A stretch of 64,000 nt of DNA, from positions 62,001 to 126,000 of the forward strand of contig WEDG01004894.1 in the NCBI GenBank assembly GCA_017591395.1, given 5' to 3'. Position 1 is the stretch's first letter, and every line of letters starts with the position of its first letter. The notes beneath the pieces are model-generated. The model did no database searches. It was not told the DNA's origin and saw only the letters and a list, made by a program, of their open reading frames with translations. The DNA is from Schistocephalus solidus. Taxonomy: Eukaryota > Platyhelminthes > Cestoda > Diphyllobothriidea > Diphyllobothriidae. Of the stretch, positions 56,461 through 64,000 are shown piece by piece. Both the position numbers and the translations under genes were made by a program.

Positions 56461-58499
56461 TTTAACCTGGTCGACGATTGAGCCTCTCACCATATTTAAC
56501 GAGTTTAAATGCTAAGTTGGAGCAAAAACATGCAGAATTACACCGTATTCACTGTAAAGTGCGTTAGTCGTGGGAAAATGATAACTTGATTGATCACAAG
56601 AGTGGGGAAAAATTGAGTGCGCTTGATTTCCCAAGCAGGTGTCCACGAAAGTTAATACAAAAACCCCTTGAATCAAACGTCATAAGCAGAACCCCTCTAT
56701 TGGATGACTGTGGTTAGATGACCACATTATCTTTTGGTGTACGGAGGTACCATTTGGAAAATTAATCGACATGAAAGGTAGGTAACCACTAAGACATTGG
56801 AAGGGTAAGGTATCCTATGACTAGTTTCCTTGATCGTTACCACAAACTGTGCGAAACACTTCAGCTCAAAGGGCAGGATCCATTAATTGATGAATTCTAC
56901 AACGCCCTAGGACAGAAGTTTAGGCGGATCATGCAAAGGATCTTATTTTCCCACAAAATTCGTGAAAGTCCATCGAATAAGGTTCGTAAAAAGGCTGGGG
57001 TTTCAATATTACGAAAACAGTCCAAAAAGTGCAGCCCAGGACTGAACTGAAAGCATTTCAGAGGAAAAACCATATTCAGCCTCCTGAAACTGACATCGTT
57101 TGACTGATATTTAATTAAGTCCCTTCCCGAGCGATAAGCAATATAAGTGAACACAGGGAGAGCAGTCGTAAAGTTAAGCGGCCAATCCTTCGATAGAAAA
57201 ACTAATTCAGCACGAGCAAAGATAGGCGAAGTTCAAAATGCAGTTTTTTTCAGATAAAGACTACCACGATCGAGAAGAGCATGTAGTCTAATCGCTCAAG
57301 TTGTGTAGCTTAGTATAGGCTTGATATTTCTTTGATATTCTTTGATATTTGATACGGTTTGATATTCTTACAAGCCGGAATATCTCGTGAGAGTATTGTC
57401 GCGATTCTTTTGACCTTACTATAGGAGGCATGGTGGCCTCAGCATTTCGTACTAAGGTTTCACGCCGAGGCATTCACATTGTAAAAAGCAAACAGCAGTA
57501 AACCTTCAAACAAAAGGGCTGTATCATATATCCGACCGCCCACTGTAGCCCGTTCAGACAGTTTTACTAGAGTTCTGTTGAGCTAGCCGCTTTGAGCCCA
57601 TCTAGCTTAAATTGCTTAGGTTGGTTCACTTCGTGTCATCCTAGGTAAGAACACAGCTAATAACCGTTCGGAAGAAAACACGGTTCTACAATGTTAAAGG
57701 ATTAGTCAAATATAAACGGTACACTCACAATCAAGTGTCTTTAAGCTTACAAGCAATAAGATAGTGTCAATTTACGCGGGAACAAGATAGGAGGGTTAAA
57801 CAAATAACAAGGGAGTTGATGGGAAACCAAAACGGTGTAGTACAGATAAAATAAACAGTCGTGTTGATTAATATAAAATATCAAATACCGGGTTCTACTG
57901 TTAATGTTAAACGTACGAACGGTGATAAAGGAAGTCCAGTGTTGTTAGTAAGCAAATAGTTATGTTACTGTCAAACGGACGGTAGTGCTATAAGGAGAAA
58001 ACATACGTGGTTAAAGGCCCAGGTTACGGCCCAGGGTTGGGCTGATGACGGAAGATAAGCTGAAAATGGCTCTCCTAGACGCTCAGATCCTAGGGGATCG
58101 GTCTGGCGAGAAAACCCTGCGGTTGAATGAGCAGTAAATCCCAAGTACCGATAACAGCTGTCGGTGGAAAAGGACTGCGCAGATCCAAATGGCTACTTCT
58201 ACTGGCCGGTAAGTTTGGCTCCCAAAACATCTCCCCCATCCTCTCCCCCGGGGAAATAAACCGACAGTTAAAGGACCTCTTGGGCATAAAAACTGAAGGA
58301 CAGTAAACTACTGATAATGAGAGCCAGCCTAGTGGATATCCGAGGAGCCGATACAGCCTACAATGATAGCTTTCTTTTTTTACCAGCAAAAGGCTTGCAG
58401 GTTACAGAAGGCTAAAGACAGGTGTGGGTGGGCGAAAAGCAGTTGCCAGACTGAGAAAGACACTCGGATGGCACGAGAAACAGAGATAGAGAGAGATAT

Positions 58500-58519
58500 A
58501 GTGTGTGTGTGTGTGTGTG
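58500..58519. repeat. (GT)n then (GA)n microsatellite
   Basis: About ten GT units followed directly by GAGAGAGAGAG. Confidence 0.9.
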
Positions 58520-59297
58520 AGAGAGAGAGGGTGAATGAAAGAAGTTCATCACCGAAATTCACTTCACCGTTGATGTTTACGGATGGAAATAAAGGCCTGT
58601 AAGAGTAATCAGAGTGAATTCGGGGCAGTCCCCAAGGCATACATCTCAAAAGACTGCTGACAGACTATTTCTGACCAAAAGTAAAATGCCCTACGTGATT
58701 TATAACAAGCAAGCAAGCTGTAGGAGACGAGAAAGCTGAAACAGTATTGGCAGTGCCCCTCGAATGAGAGCAGGAGTAGTTACTGAAAAGAAGAGAAGGT
58801 CAGAGTCCATTTGAGGAAGGAAAAAGCGGCATTAACGAGGAGAGATGGGAATGCACGAACAAGGTACTAACAACAAGCACAACAACCAAAATAACGGCAG
58901 CAATAACATTCAAATGAGCTGGTAAAGCTGCCTCGAAAAAGTTAATTTCATTTCTCTTAGCCTGCTGTCTGCTAGCTTGTGTCGCTTTGTCCTCTTCACC
59001 CATTCCTGTCTTGATTAGTCTCCTAAATTCCTTCGTCCCATCCCACTTTTCCTGGTAATTAACTGTAGGCTGATCAGACCCCAGTTATCGAGACTGTTTT
59101 GGTCTCCGCTCATTTCCCCGAAGAATTCTTCGTTAGGGCTGTAAATTAGGTCGAGAAATGGTTTGAAAAAAGCGAAAATGCGAGTCCCAGGAAGTAATTC
59201 AGAAGAAGTAAACGTGATCACTGGGACACGGAATTTACTCGCCTTCCGTTTTGGAGTCCATTTCGAACCAATCTTCAGAGAGAGCATCAAATAGTAT

Positions 59298-59327
59298 CTG
59301 AAGATGTGTTTGAGCTGGAATCCGAAA
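59298..59327 (+). ncRNA. Hammerhead-like core (family H)
   Basis: CTGAAGA, a weak hairpin GTGTT...AATCC, then GAAAC followed by TTCGAACGAATAAAG. This tail (GAAAC..CGAATAAAG..CTTGT) resembles the ends of Penelope-like elements. Confidence 0.35.
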
Positions 59328-59876
59328 CTTCGAACGAATAAAGTCCTTGTCACAGTGCTCGCGTCTTCTCGAAAAATGGACTGTCGTCAAATGTCGGTTC
59401 AATCTCACAGGCGAAAGTGCCAAGTAAGTGGATTTTCCCGATGGACGTCATCGAAAACCGGAACAAGAACCTCTTAGCGAATCCGGTTTTTCAGAAGTAA
59501 TCAATGTCGTCAATCACGCATATTACTGTAATATTCAAAGAATCTGCCCACTGAATCGCTAATAAGGGGCGGGTTGTGGAATGTAGGTTTGAGTTGGGGA
59601 ACTTGGAAAACCCTCAAATAATGTTGATTTTCAGCCTCGAAAACCTTCCTCTCTGGGTACCCGATTAATAATTCACGGAGTGAACATGATCGGGGAATTT
59701 TTTCACAGATGTGCTTAAGGGAGGGAAGCAGGATTGCAATGCGTGCGCAGCTGTTAAAATGTGAAAAGACCGTTATATCTTGGCAGGTGGGGCAAGATGA
59801 CGTGTAGCACTCCAGCTCTACCCTTAAAAATACATCCCGATGCAAAAAGAAACATAGTAGATAAATTTATACTCAC

Positions 59877-59948
59877 AGCCAATTAGACCTACGTACCGCA
59901 GCACCTTCTTCTCCAACTACAAAAGTGCAAATCTGGGTTCGTTTTTTG
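59877..59948 (-). CDS. Candidate internal exon of the upstream gene
   Basis: TACTTTTTCAG acceptor and GGCT|gtgagt donor bound 72 nt. One frame is open through: KKRTQICTFVVGEEGAAVRR then SNW, entering and leaving in phase 2. That does not match a phase 0 start of the 55653 exon, so another exon must lie between or one call is wrong. Family not recognised. Confidence 0.35.
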
Positions 59949-60009
59949 CTGAAAAAGTACCATCTCCGGATTATTGGGCGTCGTAGCCAAACCCCACATT
60001 CGGAGGACC

Positions 60010-60150
60010 TGAGACTTAAACTGGAATGGGTCGAACACTGAGTGTCTTTAAGTCCAACAATGAGCCACGGTGCCGTTTCCTTGTAGGTCGTGATAAGGAA
60101 AATTAACTATCATTGAAAGATTGAGCTCCAAGGCACAACAGGGCGAGCAC
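60010..60150 (-). repeat. SINE fragment
   Basis: Decayed minus-oriented head (GGGTCGAACACTGAG, AAGTCCAACAATGAGCCACGG), then a tail piece AAGGCACAACAGGGCGAGCA in plus orientation. Confidence 0.5.
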
Positions 60151-60269
60151 GTCCGGTAGCCAGATTGAAGAACGCTCTTTCAAGGACAATCCTCTGTGGT
60201 CGAAGGAGTCCGCATCCCATCTCTGGATTAACCAAGCCAGCGGTGGGGTATGAATGGTTGACGACAGTG

Positions 60270-60455
60270 AATAACATTTCGACCGTCGTCGTTTCAACTA
60301 CGTCCACCGTGCGCTCTACAGCATATTGGTACAGGAACAGTGATTTGCGTCGGACTTTCGATGCATCTACCTCACTCTCTCTTAAAAATTCCCACTTGGG
60401 CCCGGAGTCAAATGAGAGAGCCAAGAAGACAGCAGATGGGAAAGGACGCAGGCCC
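60270..60455 (+). repeat. Family B fragment
   Basis: TTTCGACCGTCGTCG, CGTCCACCGTGCGCTC, CAGTGATTTGCGTCGGACTT and CATCTACCTCACTCTCTC follow the family B left half. A second, shorter copy lies at about 60955-61095. Confidence 0.5.
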
Positions 60456-61579
60456 ACGCACTGTATTCATCTTTGTCAGTACCGCTATCTTTGTGGAATT
60501 ACTTGTGATTCAAGGCGCAAGGCGGATAGCATCTTCGGTAGCAGCATCCGTGAAGACGCTCTAAACTATGCTTTTACTTTTAAAGACGAGAGGTTGACCA
60601 CCTTAGGCTTTGTGCGTTTGCATACAAACACTGGAAGGGGGTTCTCAGTCTTCGATAGTATTTTTCACGAAGGTCTAGGGAACGAGATTCCGACTGCACC
60701 AATTCCTGTTCCGCCCAATCCTCCCATGGGTTAGGCGGGAGAGACAACGATACCTGGCGCACTATTAGCGCGCGATCCTTCCACTGAAGCACACAAAAAT
60801 TTGACAGGTGAGTTCAGTTCAGTGACCTTAAACCCAACGCTGCACGCTGGGAGAGCATGCAAAGTCGATATCAGTTCACAATCAGGCAAAACACGTCAAG
60901 ATTTGGAGGTGGACTGAGTTTGCTAGATACGCTGTCGTGACCCGTGTGTCTGCATGATTTACAACAGTTTGATCGTCGTTTTTAACGAGGGCCACCGCGT
61001 ACCTCCGAACAAGGCGAGGCAAGAGATAGTAATTTGCGTGTAGATTAGTTTAAAATTATCCCTCCTCAATCTAGGAGTTGTGTTACAGAACCCCTCCCCC
61101 ACCCCGAAAGGTGGAAAGCCCCTAGTAAAAGCCGTCTGGTTATATAGGTATTTTAATACATTTTACGTCCGTGTAACCCAACCAACAGTCTCATAAACAC
61201 TTCCCATAAAGCCTTTATTTTATCTGAGATATTATTTGAGATTTGTGGAAATTATGTGTGTAAGCATACGGTTTATATACCACGTACGTATTGTATGTCA
61301 CTGGAGTTTTATTGAATACGTAATGCAGCTATTCGTTCATAGCGTCCCATGTACGAAATCAACTGGGCAAACCAAAGGAGGAAGCATATGCCCATTGTTC
61401 GCAGAAATCGACAAACCAGAGAATGTTAACGTTTGAAGTAAGTACCTTAATAATTATGCAAATATGCAGCCAGCTGAAATTGCGTGCATAAGTGGAATTT
61501 GATTACAGCCGAATTCTCTCTTTCGGTATATCTTTTGAAGTAAGTGGGTAGACATTCAGTTAGTAGGCTTTCGAGAAAG

Positions 61580-61800
61580 TAGCCCAGGTGGTCCACACAT
61601 GGCTGGCTGGCTGGCTGGCTGATGACCACAAAAAAGCCAGAAATGGTCATTCCGGTCACCCTTATATTTTTCGATACTGTATCATATGTATATGTCAGTA
61701 ATATTATTCGGCTTATAGTACTAGCCGTCCTGCGTCTGCTGGCGGGGCTCATGAGTGAGACCCAAAGGCACAACGGGTCCGTTAGCGCCTATCTACTATA
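61580..61800 (+). repeat. SINE copy with (TGGC)n expansion
   Basis: CCCAGGTGGTCCACACATGGC, then five GGCT units, AAGCCAGAAATGGTCATTCC and a tail GTGAGACCCAAAGGCACAACGGG. The head is missing. Confidence 0.6.
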
Positions 61801-62032
61801 CATATATATTATGATAGTGAGATTTTCACCCATCTGACTAAGGAACAGGTATGTTCCGTTGTGCCCTGGAGCTCCCTTTAGAGCCCTAGCAGCCAGTCGA
61901 ACAGCAACTTGAGGTATATTATGATAAGGTAAAACCGACAAAGAGAACGGAGAACAGAATGGTCATTTCATATATATATATATATATTGAAGAAAATAGG
62001 GCTCGTCGGAAAATAGAGTTGTACTCGTGAAT

Positions 62033-62063
62033 TTTCAAGTTGGTCAGACCAACCCGTCGTCAG
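62033..62063 (-). ncRNA. Hammerhead-like motif downstream of the Penelope-like ORF
   Basis: On the minus strand: CTGACGA, then a hairpin GGGTTGG-TCTGA-CCAACTT (7 pairs, two of them GU), then GAAA. It lies about 330 nt after the retroelement stop, where such ribozymes have been described in Penelope-like elements. The outer helices were not resolved. Confidence 0.4.
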
Positions 62064-62388
62064 ACGAAATGAACAGAGGAGAAATGAAATGGTCAGATGA
62101 CCAGTTTGTGCTACAGGACAGACACGGACAGACAACCAACTGGGGTGTGAGGAATGGGTACATGATTGGATTGGGGCCGGTTAGGGGGGCTGTTAGGGTT
62201 CCCTGTGTCGGAGGCGAAGGGGGATGGCGATTAAATGTGACTGCAGACGGTAAACTTAATGGTCGACGATGCGGGATGGGGACAGAGGTAATTGCATCGA
62301 TTTTTGAGGTGTTTATCGTTTCAACTGTTGTTCGCCGTGTCAGGGGAGGGGTGGCGAGACAGTGAGATTCTACATGGTCCAGAAAAGA

Positions 62389-64000
62389 TTAGCGGCTGTG
62401 GTTAGGTTGTGGGCGCAAATCAGTGAGCCGGGCACGCAGGCCTTCGTATTGAGAGTCCAGATCGACATGGCGGTTGATGCTGGTCGTGTTAGAATGCCAC
62501 GCCTCGAGGAATTCACGCGCCTGTTTGTTGTTAGCCATTGCAACAACTTCGGTTCCGTCCCAATTGAAGCGATGGTCGAACTCAAGGGCATGCGCAAAGA
62601 TGAGTGACAAAGGGTCGCGTCGATGAATGGCTAGTTTATGTTCCGTAATACGCGTCCCAAGTCGTCGGCCGGTATGACCAATATAAGTGCAAGAGCAGTT
62701 AGTACACGGAATGCGATAGATGACATTAGTTTGCTGCTCTTTGGGTACAGGGTCTTTTACTCGGGATAGTGTTGCGCGCAAGGACGATGCCGGTTTGTGC
62801 GCAATGGAGATTCCAAACCGGTTTAATTGTCGGGCGATCGCCTCGGAGATGCCCTGCATGTAAGGTAGGGAGTAGAATTTACGCGGTCCGGGTTCTCCAT
62901 TAGAGCCGAAGGTTTGTGGTTGCCTCTGGTGTCTGAGGCAGTTTTTCACAAAACTGACTGGGTATCCGTTGAGTCGGAAAAGCCGATACAGGTAAGTGAG
63001 TTCATTTTTGCGTAGATGATCGCTACTAAAGTAACGAAAGGCCCGGTGGAAAAGGGTTCGAACGCAGCTTCTTTTATGGGCCGCAGGATGGTTGCTATCA
63101 TAGTTAAGTATGATATCGGCATTAGAGCCTTTTCGGTGGACGCTCGTTGCGAGGCATCCATCACTGAGCTTTTGGATACTCACGTCGAGGAACGGAAGGA
63201 TACCTCCTGTTGCCTCTTCACGAGTAAACTGAATAGCTGGGAAAACACTATTCAGGCTCAGATGCAACTGCTCCACTTCGGAGGCCTTTATGATAACAAA
63301 ATGTATCATCTACGTATCGGACCCACATTTTTGGTCTGAAATTTCGCATAACCTCCTCTTCTAGTTGTTGCAGTACTAGTTCTGCCAGTAGACCCGAGAT
63401 TGGTGAGCCCATTGGGGTACCCTTAACCTGTTGATAGAACTTTCCATCGAATTGACAATAGTTCTTGAGACAAAGCCTAAGCATGTCTGAAGCGTGCTGC
63501 ATTGGGATGTCGATTGGGTTATCTTGCAGGCGCCGAGTTACGCTCTCAATGATCAATTCATGTGGTATTGAAGAAAACAGGGCAACTACGTCAAACGATA
63601 GAATACACTCATCAGGACTTACTTTAAGGCCTTGGATCTTCTGGAGGAATGCCTGAGAGTTTTTAATGCTGTATTGTGATCCAGCGGTGAGGTGCTTCAG
63701 GTGCCGGTACAACCATTTAGCAAGGTTGTAAGTGGGCGATCCAATGAGAGGTACTATGATCCTCAACGGTGCATCTGCTTTGTGCACTTTTGGGAGGCCA
63801 TATGCATGTGCAATACGGGGATCACTGAGATTTATAAATCTGGAGTCATCGGGGGTTATGAGTTTCAGTCGAGCGAGCTCAGTGATCTTCCTCTTCACAG
63901 ATGCGGTCTGCTTTTTAGTTGGATCCTCTGCGAGTGGTGTGTAGGCTTCCTTGTCGTTGAAGACTTGATTAGCTTTATTGATATAGTCAGTCTTTTTCCA
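62389..64000 (-). pseudogene. Penelope-like RT / GIY-YIG polyprotein, one frameshift, 5' partial
   Basis: The frame is open from the window edge (64000). RT landmarks in order: AYGLPKVHK and PLRIIV, SFDVVALFSSIP (motif A), GTPMGSPISGLLAEL (motif B), WVRYVDDTF (motif C with catalytic DD). Right after motif C the frame changes: an A-run of four on the plus strand (63298-63301) is one base longer than the frame needs. The second part runs 63309-62389: thumb/connector, NVIYRIPC, CTNCSC, TYIGHTGRRLGTRITEHK (GIY-YIG core with Arg), HALEFDHRFNW and FLEAWHS, ending in stop. The element copies RNA at a nicked chromosomal site by family knowledge. The single lesion suggests a recent copy or a sequence error. 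Confidence 0.9.

Larger units (their letters stand above)
55654..59876. other. Repeat-rich stretch, probably intronic to the upstream gene
   Basis: SINE fragments at 55825-56460, an unassigned plus ORF at 56817-57050 (77 codons, Lys-rich C-terminus, no recognised domain), a (GT)n run at 58500-58519 and a hammerhead-like core at 59298. A minus ORF at 58800-59003 (67 codons) has a hydrophobic segment (VIAAVILVVVLVVSTLF) that could span a membrane, but has no supporting context. Confidence 0.4.
59949..62032. other. Repeat-rich stretch, no gene seen
   Basis: SINE head and tail pieces (60010-60150), family B copies (60270-60455, 60955-61095), an expanded (TGGC)n SINE (61580-61800), a minus SINE tail (61840-61965) and (AT)n at about 61972-61987. 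Confidence 0.5.
62033..64000 (-). mobile_element. Penelope-like retroelement (endonuclease-bearing), cut by window edge
   Basis: The coding part (62389-64000) and its 3' flank. RT followed by a GIY-YIG endonuclease is diagnostic of Penelope-like elements. The 5' end is beyond 64000; the 3' limit is placed at the hammerhead-like motif, but could extend to the (AT)n near 61972. Confidence 0.85.

Noticed and set aside
62362..62607. Plus-strand ORFs over the retroelement 3' end (also 63016-63339)
   Set aside because: Antisense shadows of the Penelope-like coding sequence.

Overview
The window is eukaryotic, repeat-rich and about one gene deep. The splice signals, long intron and intergenic repeats, an endonuclease-bearing Penelope-like retroelement, a tRNA-derived SINE and a possible spliced-leader acceptor point to a flatworm, most likely a large-genome tapeworm of the diphyllobothriid kind. 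The phylum is an inference; the order is a guess from recalled repeat content.

Main result: one 10-exon gene on the minus strand, 55349 down to 12203, can be assembled exon by exon. All splice phases agree (32+76+57+179+142+145+175+307+312+240 = 1665 nt, 554 codons plus stop). The protein is the TDRD3 orthologue: N-terminal GW/SDE segment, OB-fold, PPPFxPFG linker, DFExKR motif, UBA domain, RG box, Tudor domain and arginine/glycine-rich C-terminus. In other animals TDRD3 is the scaffold that joins TOP3B to RNA-binding partners and reads arginine methylation. The Tudor domain here appears to lack the aromatic cage.

Layout. 1-12202: 3' flank of TDRD3, only repeats seen (telomere-like motif, an AT-rich family in opposed copies, a 345-bp tandem, two SINEs). 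12203-55349: TDRD3, whose nine introns (40 nt to 10.3 kb) hold nearly all the repeat families. 55350-55653: a compact junction with a possible trans-splice acceptor directly before the TDRD3 ATG, an AATAAA signal, and the terminal exon of an unidentified same-strand gene, suggesting a polycistronic unit. 55654-62032: SINE fragments, one further candidate exon of that gene at 59877-59948, low-complexity tracts. 62033-64000: 5'-truncated (by the window edge) Penelope-like element on the minus strand with one frameshift after the YVDD motif and a hammerhead-like motif downstream.

Dispersed families are named here SINE (tRNA-derived, about 300 bp), B (about 360 bp), D (degenerate telomere-like), F (AT-rich, about 430 bp), and H (hammerhead-like cores). 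No rRNA, true tRNA, CRISPR array or bacterial-type operon was seen.
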